DNA of 25,527 bases from positions 1 to 25,527 of the forward strand of contig CAYVMN010000039.1 of the NCBI GenBank assembly GCA_964452575.1. Direction: 5' to 3'. Each line of letters starts with the position of its first letter. Position 1 is the stretch's first letter. A model generated the notes under the pieces. The model was not told the origin of the DNA. It made no database searches and saw only the letters and a program-made list of their open reading frames with translations. The stretch comes from CAYVMN01 sp964452575 (GTDB lineage Bacteria; Desulfobacterota; DSM-4660; Desulfatiglandales; Desulfatiglandaceae). The position numbers and the translations under genes were made by a program. Below, one piece after another: positions 14,338 through 22,467 of the stretch.

Positions 14338-15684
14338 ATGGGATACATCAATCAACAAGACCCATTGCGTTTTCGTCGCGTATGGGGATTTGCATACCGC
14401 CACACGCTGGGGCGTCATCTGCCCCATGGTGTCGTGAGCCTGCGCTATCTACTCCCCGGTCAATCCCGTAAAATCCAAATCCACCGGCGCCTGTGGCTTC
14501 AAGGCCTGCCACTGGTTCCGCTACCGCTCTACATTGTAATGGAGATTTTTTTATGGTTGCGCTGGGTGCTGTTCTCTGGCTGGAGGGGGGCACTGCGCTC
14601 TGTCAGGCGACTGGGACCGGAAATAAGAGATCGGGAGGGTATCGGGGTTTCCATTCAGTTCAAACGGGTGCTCTGTGTAGCGCTTTTTCACTGCGTCCCT
14701 CCTTCAGAGGTTTATGCTTTTCGTCTTTATCGAACAGGTCAGAGATTACCTGTCTGGGACTATATCTTCACCCACGAACTCCCTGCCTTTCACCGGTGGC
14801 GTGGTTCACAACATGGCAAGACCGGTGAATCGTTGCGGCTCCTAGAGGACAAGCAAGACTCTACCGAAATCCTGAGAAAACACGGTGTGCCTGTAGTCCC
14901 TGTCATCGAAGTCGTGCCCCGGGGCGCGGTTTTCGATCTATCTGCCTGTCTGAAGGAATACTCACGGCTCTTCTGCAAACCGCGCAACGGTTCCGCCGGC
15001 AGGGGCGGCTTCGTTGTGGAAAGGCAAGGTGCGAATGCAGCGCCATTAGTTTACAAGACAAAAGCCGGGGCTGTTACGGAACAGTCCACATGGCCCTGTC
15101 TGCTGGAGGCCTCTGCCCAGGATGACTACCTGATCCAGCCGTTCATGACAAACCATCCGGCCCTGGCAGGGCTGTGCGAGACGAAAGATGCCATCACCGT
15201 GCGGATTATTACGGAAGTGCAGGATTTTACAACAGTACGATATTACTGTGCCATGCTGGAGATCCCCGCTCCTAGAAGAGATCCAAAGTCGGGGAAAGAG
15301 CGAGAAGCCGGGGAGCGGTTTCACGTCATCCTACCGATTGATATGACTACTGGGAAAACCATGCGATTAGACGCTGACGCGCTTCCGCCATCGGCCATAA
15401 AATACCACAATGAGCTTTATTCAAAAGCCAGAAACAGACCTGTTCCTTTCTGGGACGAACTGCGAAAGATCTCGCTTGCCTCCCACGCTCTTTTCCCTGA
15501 TGTGTATGCGATTGCCTGGGATTATGTGGTGACTCCAGAAGGGCCTCGTCTGCTGGAGGGAAATACCGGCTGGGGAACTCGAATGCCTCAGATCATCAAC
15601 GGCGGCCTGCTCAGGGATGAATCAGGTCTTCTCCCGTTTCCACTGCAATATCCTAGCCCTCCTGATTTCATATCAAGCCTTTAA
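14338..15684 (+). CDS. Sugar-transfer-associated ATP-grasp protein
   Basis: A 448-residue protein of the ATP-grasp family often found with sugar-transfer and peptide-maturation genes. A basic, hydrophobic N-terminal part includes a possible membrane-associated helix (PLYIVMEIFLWLRWVLFSGW, about 62-81). The ATP-grasp core follows: LFCKPRNGSAGRGGFVV as the nucleotide-binding loop, YLIQPFMTNHPAL, AITVRIITE, and WDYVVTPEGPRLLEGNTGWGTRMPQ with the metal-binding E and N. ATP-grasp enzymes ligate a carboxylate to an amine or thiol. AAGGA precedes the ATG, 29 bp after B2, so it is co-transcribed with it. Whether it modifies the peptide or a sugar-linked intermediate is not known. Confidence 0.85.
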   Translation: MGYINQQDPLRFRRVWGFAYRHTLGRHLPHGVVSLRYLLPGQSRKIQIHRRLWLQGLPLVPLPLYIVMEIFLWLRWVLFSGWRGALRSVRRLGPEIRDREGIGVSIQFKRVLCVALFHCVPPSEVYAFRLYRTGQRLPVWDYIFTHELPAFHRWRGSQHGKTGESLRLLEDKQDSTEILRKHGVPVVPVIEVVPRGAVFDLSACLKEYSRLFCKPRNGSAGRGGFVVERQGANAAPLVYKTKAGAVTEQSTWPCLLEASAQDDYLIQPFMTNHPALAGLCETKDAITVRIITEVQDFTTVRYYCAMLEIPAPRRDPKSGKEREAGERFHVILPIDMTTGKTMRLDADALPPSAIKYHNELYSKARNRPVPFWDELRKISLASHALFPDVYAIAWDYVVTPEGPRLLEGNTGWGTRMPQIINGGLLRDESGLLPFPLQYPSPPDFISSL

Positions 15685-15744
15685 GAGGGCGCGCAAAAAC
15701 TTCCGGCCTCAGCTGGAAAGGTGGTTACTTTGCCCTCTATTTTC
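15684..15744 (+). terminator. Possible terminator after the ATP-grasp gene
   Basis: AGAGGGC at the stop codon pairs with GCCCTCT at 15732-15738 (7 bp), followed by ATTTTC. The loop is long, about 41 nt, so this is a weak call. It sits at the end of the plus-strand run and before genes of opposite direction. Confidence 0.35.
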
Positions 15745-16069
15745 GTTGCGGGGATCGGTCTGAGGTGGGGTTGGTGCCACGTAGTGCGATGCAGCCGCGT
15801 TTCCGGGGCGCTATGCGCGTTGGTATTTTGTGTCCTATTTCGGTTCTTATCCATGTTGCCTCCACTATTCTAGATTTTTGTAGATAACGGTTCAATTATT
15901 GCCCTATATAAGCTTTCAGAAAACCCTGGATCAGCCAATTATTTATATTAATTAGGAAATTCAAGGTTATTCTTATGTAAAATGATGTATCAGTGTTTTA
16001 TTATTGTCTGATTTACTTTTTATTATTATTTAATATCAAACTTTTTAAGATTGGTCAAGTTTCTTATTT
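15745..16069. other. AT-rich gap without genes
   Basis: No gene is supported here. From about 15860 to 16070 the DNA becomes much richer in A and T than the neighbouring genes (runs such as TATTATTATTTAATATC). This marks a junction between the plus-strand run and the minus-strand asparagine-synthetase remnant and gene. Confidence 0.5.
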
Positions 16070-16074
16070 TAGGA

Positions 16075-16205
16075 TGCAACCCGGAGGTAGTGAGTTGTTC
16101 CAAATGATCTGTATTTTGAGAGTCCAATTCCACCAACAAGTTTCCCATATCCTTCCCCTTTTCCAGGCTGCAAGATTCAGAACGACCCCATCAATACAGG
16201 CCAGA
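16075..16205 (-). pseudogene. Remnant of a further asparagine-synthetase-like gene
   Basis: On the minus strand this stretch encodes IDGVVLNLAAWKRG and, after a frame shift, GKDMGNLLVELD. It parallels IDGVVPDLVTWKKGKNMGNIVGLDHRG in the C-terminal part of the intact synthetase gene whose stop codon lies at 16358. The nucleotide text (CCCATAT-CTT-CC, TTTCCAGG, CATCAAT/CGTCAAT) also matches. It is a fragment of another copy with one or more frameshifts and no promoter or start. The bases 16206-16357 between it and the intact gene hold nothing recognisable. Confidence 0.6.
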
Positions 16206-16357
16206 GGTATTCAGTTTTCCGTGCCTCGGCCCGGGCTCCGGTAAGTTCATGTGCCATTTAACAATTGTTCTCCCGAATCCCAAACAAATAATATCCTTCA
16301 CTGTGTCTAAACCGGACCTCACAGGGTCATCTGGCCGGGGTTGGTCCGGTTGTATGA

Positions 16358-18259
16358 CTACTTGATAGAGATGCCCGGAAAACCCTGCCTCAACCACTGA
16401 TTGAGATTTTTGACCATTTGACCGTTTCGCCTGAATTGGAAGGTCAGGTCATCATCCTTTTTGGTTTTGGATCGTGCCATTGCCGTTATCTGCTCATCAA
16501 GTTTTCGCACGTCGATCAGCTTTGTCAGCTCCGGACGCAAGTCTGTGATGGACACTGTATCCATATCTATAAGGCCACGATGGTCCAGACCGACGATGTT
16601 CCCCATATTCTTTCCTTTTTTCCAGGTAACAAGATCGGGTACGACTCCGTCAATGGCCCGGCGGTGCAGGTAGCGGCCCATACCCCGAAAATAATTCTCC
16701 TCTGATGGAATGCTTAAAAACACTTTGACAAGTCGTACATCCAGCATCGGCCAGAGATACTCAATCTTCCTCGCCGCGGCCATGAGGGTGCAGTTTTCCA
16801 TGCGGGTGGGAACAAAGGGTGCCCAGCGATTCTCAAGGGTAAATCGCTTGAGGTCGGTGTAGCCGGCATCAAATCTGGCCTGATCAAAATAGCGCCGTTT
16901 CAGGTTAAATTCCTCCACCAGGTCCTTCCGCACAATTTGATTCGGCCACCTTTGACTGTAAGCCTCATAAAAACGGGGATTATATTCCGGGGTGGCAAAA
17001 TTATGTGTCTTTATTCTTCGTAGTCCCAACTTGACAAGGCGTAAAAAACGGAAAAGCGGATTTCCGGCTAACATATTGTAGAGTTCTTTATACCGGGGGG
17101 CCATGAGCAACTCTAACGGCACCAGGTAGCCATGAATGGTGCTCCCAAACTCATCACCACCAAAACCGGAAAGCAAGGTCCTGATATTAAATTTTTCCGC
17201 CATCTGATAAAAGGGTTCATGATGGGTTGCGCTATCGTGCTCCACAGGATACCCCAAAACGGTCAGGGCTCGGTCCATGATTTTGTCCTGATCCTGGTGC
17301 CGGCCGGTGAAGACATGATTATACGGCAGACCATAGGCCTGGCTCACGGCCAGAATATGCTGCGGTTCGAGTTCGCTGTTGGCAAAGGCAAAGGTATGGA
17401 AACGGGCCAACGGCTGATCAAGAAATTTCGCCGCATAAGCGGTGATGGTGGAGGAATCCAAGCCACCACTCAGCTCGGATCCAAGCGGGTAGTTGGTTTT
17501 GAGACGGCATTTGATGGCGGTTTCTAGCTGCTCCCTATAGGCATCCACATATTCCCGGGAATCCTTCAGTTTCAGCTGGGGCTCTGTGGAAAGCTCAAAA
17601 TACTGCCGCAGGTGGTGTTTCCCAGGAGTGACAGTGAGCGTATTGGCGGGCGGTAATTTCCTGATCCCGATGTACGGGGTTCCATCAAAGCTCATGGAGA
17701 GATGGGTGAGATATTCAACTATCCATTGTTTGCTTACTTGAATGGGCAAATCGTGCAGATGAATCAGCGCCTTGAGGCTGGTTGCGCAGAAAAACCGTTC
17801 ATCAGACAAGTAATAGTAAAAGGGCCGGACCCCCATGTGGTCCCTGCCGCAAAAGATTTTCTGCTTTTTTTCATCGTAAATAACAAATACAAAGTCCCCG
17901 ATGAGATGATCGACGCAATCTTCCTGCCACTTCAAATAGGTCTTGAGGATCAATTCGGAATCGCATATTTGATCTGCCTCTGACCTGGAAATGTCAAGCT
18001 TGGTTGCCAACACATCCCGATTATCGATCCTGGCCCACGAAGCCATGGCGATCCCTGCTTGAGGATCATAAAGCGGCGCCGGTTCCAAAGTGGATGGGGC
18101 AGTGTTCCAATTGACGCACTGCACTAACAGGAGGGCATCGTTTCTAAAAAAGCCGCTCTTGTCGGGTGTACCAAACGGGATTAAATCGTGAATGATATCA
18201 CGGGCATCAATATGATAACTAGAAGCCTCAATTTTGCGATTGAAATATAGAAAAAACAT
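16358..18259 (-). CDS. Asparagine-synthetase-like lasso cyclase (copy 1)
   Basis: A 633-residue protein of the AsnB/lasso cyclase family. The N-terminal glutaminase-like domain lacks the catalytic Cys2 (the protein begins MFFLYFNRK), so ammonia release is not expected. The C-terminal synthetase domain has the ATP pyrophosphatase loop SGGLDSST at residues 264-271 and LLSGFGGDEFG later. In lasso clusters this enzyme adenylates an Asp/Glu side chain and closes the macrolactam. A long C-terminus includes RRAIDGVVPDLVTWKKGKNMG, the part found again in the remnant at 16.1 kb. An AGGAAA precedes the ATG. It follows the PqqD-like gene by 59 bp on the same strand, as B1 and C genes often do. Confidence 0.85.
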   Translation of the reverse strand: MFFLYFNRKIEASSYHIDARDIIHDLIPFGTPDKSGFFRNDALLLVQCVNWNTAPSTLEPAPLYDPQAGIAMASWARIDNRDVLATKLDISRSEADQICDSELILKTYLKWQEDCVDHLIGDFVFVIYDEKKQKIFCGRDHMGVRPFYYYLSDERFFCATSLKALIHLHDLPIQVSKQWIVEYLTHLSMSFDGTPYIGIRKLPPANTLTVTPGKHHLRQYFELSTEPQLKLKDSREYVDAYREQLETAIKCRLKTNYPLGSELSGGLDSSTITAYAAKFLDQPLARFHTFAFANSELEPQHILAVSQAYGLPYNHVFTGRHQDQDKIMDRALTVLGYPVEHDSATHHEPFYQMAEKFNIRTLLSGFGGDEFGSTIHGYLVPLELLMAPRYKELYNMLAGNPLFRFLRLVKLGLRRIKTHNFATPEYNPRFYEAYSQRWPNQIVRKDLVEEFNLKRRYFDQARFDAGYTDLKRFTLENRWAPFVPTRMENCTLMAAARKIEYLWPMLDVRLVKVFLSIPSEENYFRGMGRYLHRRAIDGVVPDLVTWKKGKNMGNIVGLDHRGLIDMDTVSITDLRPELTKLIDVRKLDEQITAMARSKTKKDDDLTFQFRRNGQMVKNLNQWLRQGFPGISIK

Positions 18260-18288
18260 AAATCGCTTTCCTACTTTCGGTGAACCCA

Positions 18289-18301
18289 GAACCTTTGAAC
18301 C
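18289..18301. repeat. Dispersed repeat GAACCTTTGAACC
   Basis: The 13-base text at 18289-18301 is identical to 6832-6844 in the right end of the inverted-repeat element. It sits in similar GAACC/AACCCC-rich surroundings, here in the 59-bp gap between the PqqD-like and cyclase genes. Confidence 0.4.
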
Positions 18302-18318
18302 TCTAAACCCCAGAACCC

Positions 18319-18609
18319 TTACCCCTCCACCTTCAATATCTTCTCTCCATTCAACTCATTCAAAAACCTCAGCACATCCCTTTCGCACGTATCGCAGTCC
18401 ACGTCAAATCTTTCAAGCAGGGTATCGATCAGTTCCGATACTTTGGCGGGCTTTTCGATCAGTTCCCATATGCGGCTCCCGATGTCATCCAGGCCGTAGT
18501 ATTTGCCATTCTCTATGCTCATCATGACGGTCTCTCCGTCAATGTCGCTGGCCACGATCTCTTCAATCTGGCTGACAATGGTATTTGTTGTGATTTCTCT
18601 CTTTTTCAT
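18319..18609 (-). CDS. PqqD-family leader-peptide-binding protein (B1-like)
   Basis: A 96-residue protein of the PqqD/RiPP-recognition-element family. It reads EIVASDIDGETVMMSIENGKYYGLDDIGSRIWELIEKPAKVSELIDTLLERFDVDCDTCERDVLRFLNEL in outline: three beta strands, then the conserved YYGLDxxGxxIWE helix start and a C-terminal helical pair. In lasso and other RiPP systems such proteins bind the leader of the precursor and hand it to the protease and cyclase. AGAGGA precedes the ATG. It is transcribed with the cyclase gene. Confidence 0.9.
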   Translation of the reverse strand: MKKREITTNTIVSQIEEIVASDIDGETVMMSIENGKYYGLDDIGSRIWELIEKPAKVSELIDTLLERFDVDCDTCERDVLRFLNELNGEKILKVEG

Positions 18610-18988
18610 GCCTGTTCCTCTTATTGGTCAATGGCCATTTGTCATTTGTCAACGAACGACGGACATTAGCCCACTTTCTGTCAGGGTCAATATCGTTTTT
18701 CAACTTAGTCTTTTTGCCAGATAAAAAGCAGTATTTCAAGCATTTTTCAAGGAACTGGGGTCAGAACTTGACTTGCCACATTTTTGGTTATGACTTCAAG
18801 AAGGTCTTTGAAAAGGCTTGAAATATCCATGCATGCAGGTATACTGACAAAACCTTTGCATGGAGTCAGAAGCATCAGGTCGGCGGGGCTATGGCCAGGA
18901 TTATGAAAAGCAGGTATTTGGGGAATATAGCAATGAACTGGCTGGCGTGGATGGGTTGCCACCTGCAAGATGGAGTTAATTCGTCAAG
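18610..18988. other. Gap upstream of the PqqD-like gene
   Basis: I searched both strands for a short precursor-peptide gene and found none with a start, ribosome site and lasso-like leader. A stretch around 18750-18780 (ACTGGGGTCAGAACTTGAC) resembles text that commonly flanks REP-associated transposases, but no transposase frame is present. A weak promoter for the PqqD-like gene may exist near 18670-18705 (TTGACC on the minus strand). Confidence 0.3.
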
Positions 18989-19285
18989 ATGGACCCTATT
19001 CATTTATTCGTTCCGGCCTTTCGAATAGGAGAGACGTTGAGCGAAATTCGCGAATGCCTGGAAAAAGGCTGGACCGGTCTGGGCTTTAAGACTGTCCGAT
19101 TTGAAGATGCCTGGAAGCGATTCACACGCCTGCCCCAGGCTGCCACGCAGACGGCCTTGAAAGTGGCCTTTGCTTTCTTCAGGCTCGATGCGGTCTACCT
19201 TGAAGTTCTTGCCCATAATCGACCTGCCATAGCCGTCTATCGGGCAGGGCATTTATTACGGTCTCTCAGACCCCAGAGGTCTTGA
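18989..19285 (+). pseudogene. N-terminal fragment of a DegT/DnrJ-type aminotransferase
   Basis: The first ~52 residues (IHLFVPAFRIGETLSEIRECLEKGWTGLGFKTVRFEDAWKRFTRLPQA in outline) follow the N-terminal pattern of DegT/DnrJ/EryC1/StrS sugar aminotransferases: FVPxFR, xECLEKGWTGLG, FExxW. The frame then loses the family pattern and stops at 98 residues, where a full enzyme has about 370-400 and needs the PLP lysine. It is therefore a truncated relic or a mis-seen small protein. It lies upstream of the SPINDLY-like gene on the same strand and hints that a sugar-related gene once stood here. Confidence 0.5.
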
Positions 19286-19375
19286 AGATGATGGTCCGCC
19301 GCCCTAATTCTGCCGCGAATCTTTCCTTGAATTCAAGGCTTGGCTGAGCATGGGACCGGAAAGTGGAAATTGATC

Positions 19376-21013
19376 ATGAGGATTACGCGAACAGCCCAGT
19401 ATTATATAAAACTGGCAAAATCACATTTGTCCAATCCCGGCGACCCTCGGCTGGCATCCCTGGCGCCTGGTCTTTATCGCAAAGCACTGGCACTTGAGCC
19501 GGACAATATTGATATTTATCTGAAACTGGCAAGGGCTCACCACCGCCTGGGTCATCAGCGTGAAGCAACACGGTGTTGTGAGAACGCGCTGAGCATTGCC
19601 CCCGATTCTCTCAAGGCCTTGTTCTATTTGTCCATGCTTCAAATTCCCATCATTTGTGCCCATGCCGATGAGGTCCAGGAAAGCCGCCGGTCATATGGCC
19701 GATGCCTCAGTCGGCTTTTGAAGGCACTCGATTCGGCAGGTCCGAAGGAGATCTATGAAGCCGCTGAATCTATCGGGAAATTGCAGCCCTTCTATCTGGG
19801 TTATCAGGCAGAAGATGATCTGGAATTGCAGCGGATGTACGGGTCTTTTGTTTGTCGTGTTCTAAGTGCCCGTTACCCCCAATGGACACTGTCGCCTCAT
19901 GTGGATTTACCTGCCGGACATGAACCGGTTCGCGTGGGTATTGCGGCGGACCAGTTCCGCCGTCACTCCGTATGGTCCGTTTTAATCAAGGGATGGGTCG
20001 GCAGGCTCAATCCTTCCCGGTTTGCCGTCTTCGGATATGCATTAAATCCCCTACAAGATGCCCAAACCGAATATGCACGAACCTCGTGCAGAAAATTCAC
20101 TCAGGGAGAGTTCAGCTTTGAGGACTGGTGCAGGGTTATCCGGGGTGACAAGTTGCACGTCTTGATCTATCCGGAAACCGGTATGGCCAGACTGTCCTTA
20201 AAATTGGCGGGACTGAGGCTTGCGCCCGTTCAATGTGCCAGTTACGGGCATTCCGTTACTACCGGCTTGCCCTCCATAGACTATTTCATCAGCGGCGAGC
20301 TGATTGAACCTGAGGGAGCGGATGCCCACTATTCGGAGAGGTTGATCAGACTGCCCAATATGGGCAGTTTTTTCGAGCCGATAGATGGGCCGGAGTTCCA
20401 TTTAAATCGTGCGGATTTCAGCCTACGTTCCTCCGCCGTGGTCTATCTCTGTTCCCAATCCCTGTTCAAATACCTCCCTCAATATGACTTTATCTATCCC
20501 TACATTGCCCGATCTGTCAAGGACTGTCAGTTCGCCTTTTTCAAGTATGTGACACCTGAGCTGACGATGCGCCATTTTGAACGACGTCTGGATCAGACGT
20601 TTGCAGATTTCGGACTCAACAAGGGTGAATATGTGGTCATGCTTCCTCGCTTGCCGCAGGACCAATACCTTTCCTTTCAATCCATCTGTGATGTCATGCT
20701 GGATACCATCGGCTGGACCGGCGGCATGACTACCTGGTTATCATTGCCGGCCCATCTGCCGATTGTGACCCTCCCTGGTGCATTCATGCGCTGCCGCCTA
20801 ACTACGGGGATTCTCAAGAAAATAGGTGTTACGGATACCATTGCTCGGTCGGTTGATGATTATCTTGACATCGCCGTCCGGCTCGGAAAGGACAAACCCT
20901 GGCGAAATTCGGTTCAAGAAAAAATGTCAGAGAATGAATCGAAGGTCTATCGTGATAAGGAGAGTATTGCCGGTCTGGAGGCGTTCCTGGAAACCGCGGT
21001 TAGGAAACCTTAG
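19376..21013 (+). CDS. TPR protein with SPINDLY/O-GlcNAc-transferase-like domain
   Basis: A 545-residue protein. Two to three TPR units occupy about residues 20-95 (LYRKALALEPDNIDIYLKLARAHHRLGHQREATRCCENALSIAPDS). The C-terminal two thirds resemble the GT41 O-GlcNAc-transferase/SPINDLY domain: VRVGIAADQFRRHSVW, HVLIYPETGM, LRLAPVQCASYGHSVTTGLPSIDYFISG, and the donor-site segment around 442-475 with DTIGWTGGMTTWLSLPAHLPIVTLPG and MRCRLT. It likely glycosylates Ser/Thr of a protein or peptide in the cytoplasm. I used the ATG at 19376. A TTG at 19340 would add 12 residues. With the kinase, sulfotransferase and ATP-grasp genes it adds a glycosylation function to the island. Target unknown. Confidence 0.83.
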   Translation: MRITRTAQYYIKLAKSHLSNPGDPRLASLAPGLYRKALALEPDNIDIYLKLARAHHRLGHQREATRCCENALSIAPDSLKALFYLSMLQIPIICAHADEVQESRRSYGRCLSRLLKALDSAGPKEIYEAAESIGKLQPFYLGYQAEDDLELQRMYGSFVCRVLSARYPQWTLSPHVDLPAGHEPVRVGIAADQFRRHSVWSVLIKGWVGRLNPSRFAVFGYALNPLQDAQTEYARTSCRKFTQGEFSFEDWCRVIRGDKLHVLIYPETGMARLSLKLAGLRLAPVQCASYGHSVTTGLPSIDYFISGELIEPEGADAHYSERLIRLPNMGSFFEPIDGPEFHLNRADFSLRSSAVVYLCSQSLFKYLPQYDFIYPYIARSVKDCQFAFFKYVTPELTMRHFERRLDQTFADFGLNKGEYVVMLPRLPQDQYLSFQSICDVMLDTIGWTGGMTTWLSLPAHLPIVTLPGAFMRCRLTTGILKKIGVTDTIARSVDDYLDIAVRLGKDKPWRNSVQEKMSENESKVYRDKESIAGLEAFLETAVRKP

Positions 21014-21081
21014 GCCTGACAGCCTCTCCCGGCCTCTAGAACTTATGAAATGGGTGAGCCTTACCCCACAGGTCGCACGCT

Positions 21082-21127
21082 TATGACGAGCAAGTGGTTG
21101 CCTCCTTCGGGGGAACCTCAAGTCATA
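21082..21127. repeat. Compound hairpin after the SPINDLY-like gene
   Basis: TATGAC (21082-21087) pairs with GTCATA (21122-21127). Inside, GGTT/AACC and CCTCC/GGGGG form a tight GC-rich stem with a three-base TTC loop. It starts about 70 bp after the stop codon, but no T-run follows, so it may be a transcript-end stabiliser or a repeat rather than an intrinsic terminator. Confidence 0.35.
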
Positions 21128-21268
21128 GCTGATGTATTGATTTGATTTGGCAGTTCCACGTAATCAAAGAGATGTCTTTTAGATGATCATCAAACTCTGA
21201 ATCTTCGAACGCCTTCAAAATGCCTAATGCAGTCGCTTGTTTGGCTCATACGGCATCCTGAGGATCCG

Positions 21269-21378
21269 CCCTGTTTCCGGCCTCAGATCGTCGGCCTCGC
21301 AGCCGAGGCCGAAGTAGAAGGCTCCGTCAAGGTATTCAAATGAGCGGGCGAAGCTCGCAGATTCAAATTGAAACAGGG
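21269..21378. repeat. 110-bp nested palindromic element
   Basis: Outer arms CCCTGTTTC (21269-21277) and GAAACAGGG (21370-21378) enclose a perfect 9-bp hairpin TCGGCCTCG/CGAGGCCGA with a CAGC loop (21291-21312). They also enclose GAGC/GCTC near 21339 flanked by ATTCAAAT direct repeats. No gene is present from 21014 to about 21558. The nested folding suggests a structured RNA or a small mobile repeat. Confidence 0.45.
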
Positions 21379-21558
21379 GTTTCCAGGCCGTGAGGTGCCC
21401 TCAGTGCGAGACTCTTGAAAGGGTCACCTCTGGATGGGCATACCATCATGAAACCGGCAAATCGACCTTGACCTTTTCCCTGGTTTTCAATAAGGTAACG
21501 CCGTTTTGGACCGATCTTATCCATCATGCTTCGATGTTTCCCTTCTAATGGCTGTTCA

Positions 21559-21781
21559 ATGAGATCTTTATCTGAGACTAGACACCCGTGTCATGTCTTT
21601 GGACTGAATATCTCTCAACCATACCTACCGCCCCCGTTTTCTGGAGGGGTTGGGCGGCAAGCAAAGGCATTTCAAGCAGTGCGCAGCGGTTGCAGCTAAG
21701 GCGGGGGTGATCAAAATCATCCGGCCGAGGAAGAGTTTTCGCCTGAATGAACTGATGGATCTCGTGGAGAGGAATTTCTGA
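21559..21781 (+). pseudogene. Second HPr-kinase-like gene with its middle deleted
   Basis: The 5' part matches the kinase N-terminus (HVFGLNI) and is joined directly to its C-terminal part (LNHTYRPRFLEGLGGKQ, then FKQCAAVAAKA, then FRLNELMDLVE). Against the intact gene, positions 10841-11529 (689 bp, out of frame) are missing, including the Walker A loop. The C-terminal frame is still open and ends in TGA two bases before the sulfotransferase ATG. The product cannot be a kinase. Confidence 0.9.
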
Positions 21782-21783
21782 CA

Positions 21784-21874
21784 ATGGACGGCATCATCTG
21801 GCTTGCATCATACCCCAAGTCGGGAAACACCTGGTTTCGGGTATCTTGGGACGAACGATGAGGTTGTTTTCTGA
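21784..21874 (+). pseudogene. Third sulfotransferase gene with its middle deleted
   Basis: The first 20 codons (MDGIIWLASYPKSGNTWFRV) match the intact sulfotransferase N-terminus. They are fused to the last ~35 bp of the same gene (GGGACGAACGATGAGG and the stop region). Against the intact gene 770 bp are missing, exactly between two copies of TTCGGGTAT (11829-11837 and 12599-12607). The shift makes the fused frame end at DER. It is a scar of deletion between short direct repeats. Confidence 0.92.
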
Positions 21875-21920
21875 CCTGTGGGGTTAGACAAATTCCTTGC
21901 TCCGAGTAGGAAACATATCC

Positions 21921-21949
21921 TTGACCAACTTGGTCTAAATGGCTATACT
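21921..21949 (+). promoter_or_regulatory. Promoter and palindrome of the Phd-type antitoxin gene
   Basis: TTGACC (21921-21926) and TATACT (21944-21949) are 17 bp apart, a good sigma70 promoter 34 bp before the antitoxin ATG. The spacer begins with the perfect palindrome GACCAA-C-TTGGTC (21923-21935), a probable binding site for the antitoxin itself. Confidence 0.65.
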
Positions 21950-21982
21950 TAGTCTATTGATTTTCTAAGATAGGAGCGAGCA

Positions 21983-22216
21983 ATGATTATCAATGTATCC
22001 AAAGCTAAAACAAACCTTTCGAAACTTATTGATATGGCTTATCACGGCGAAGAGGTGATCATTGCCAAGAATAATCTACCTCTTGTCGAATTAGTAGCAC
22101 ATAAGCCTAAACCAAAACGCAAACTTGGTTTGCTTGCAGGACAAATCCATATTCCAGATGATTTTATGGATGAAGATGAGGAAATAAATGCGATGTTTTA
22201 TGGTGATCGCTCGTGA
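21983..22216 (+). CDS. Phd/YefM-type antitoxin
   Basis: A 77-residue antitoxin. The N-terminal DNA-binding fold reads MIINVSKAKTNLSKLIDMAYHGEEVIIAKNNLPLVELV in outline, the standard Phd/YefM pattern. The acidic C-terminal tail (IPDDFMDEDEEINAMFYGD) is the toxin-binding part typical of partners of PIN-domain VapC toxins. AGGAG precedes the ATG. It overlaps the following PIN gene by 4 bp (GTGA). The antitoxin is intact although its toxin is not. Confidence 0.9.
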   Translation: MIINVSKAKTNLSKLIDMAYHGEEVIIAKNNLPLVELVAHKPKPKRKLGLLAGQIHIPDDFMDEDEEINAMFYGDRS

Positions 22217-22386
22217 AAATTCTCGTTGATACCCATTCAGGCGCTGACGCCATGATTTTGGGCGAACTTCCGTTTCACCATAAAGATCCCTTCGACCGAA
22301 TGATAATTGCGCAAGCTCTCACAAACGGGCTTTCTCTGATGTCTGATGATTCCAAATTCTTACAATATGGCTGTAAAATCATTTGA
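22213..22386 (+). pseudogene. PIN-domain (VapC-like) toxin gene with internal deletion
   Basis: The GTG-started frame encodes 57 residues. VKILVDTH at the start and LPFHHKDPFDRMIIAQALTNGLSLMSDDSKFLQYGCKII at the end match VapC toxins, which are normally about 125-135 residues. The middle third, with the remaining acidic active-site residues, is missing at the join THSGADAMILGE. The first Asp of VDTH and the late D-x-x-D acids remain. Toxin activity is unlikely. Confidence 0.8.
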
Positions 22387-22467
22387 CTATGGCAGGTAGG
22401 CATTGCTTGAAACGTATTTAACGGTATGGGCCATTATGATGTTAACCCTGTGAATCCTGCCTAAGAT

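Noticed and set aside
18747..18968. 73-codon minus-strand frame upstream of the PqqD-like gene, considered as a lasso precursor
   Set aside because: No lasso leader (Y-x-x-P-x-L type), no Gly/Ala/Ser core start with Asp/Glu at position 7-9, and no ribosome site.
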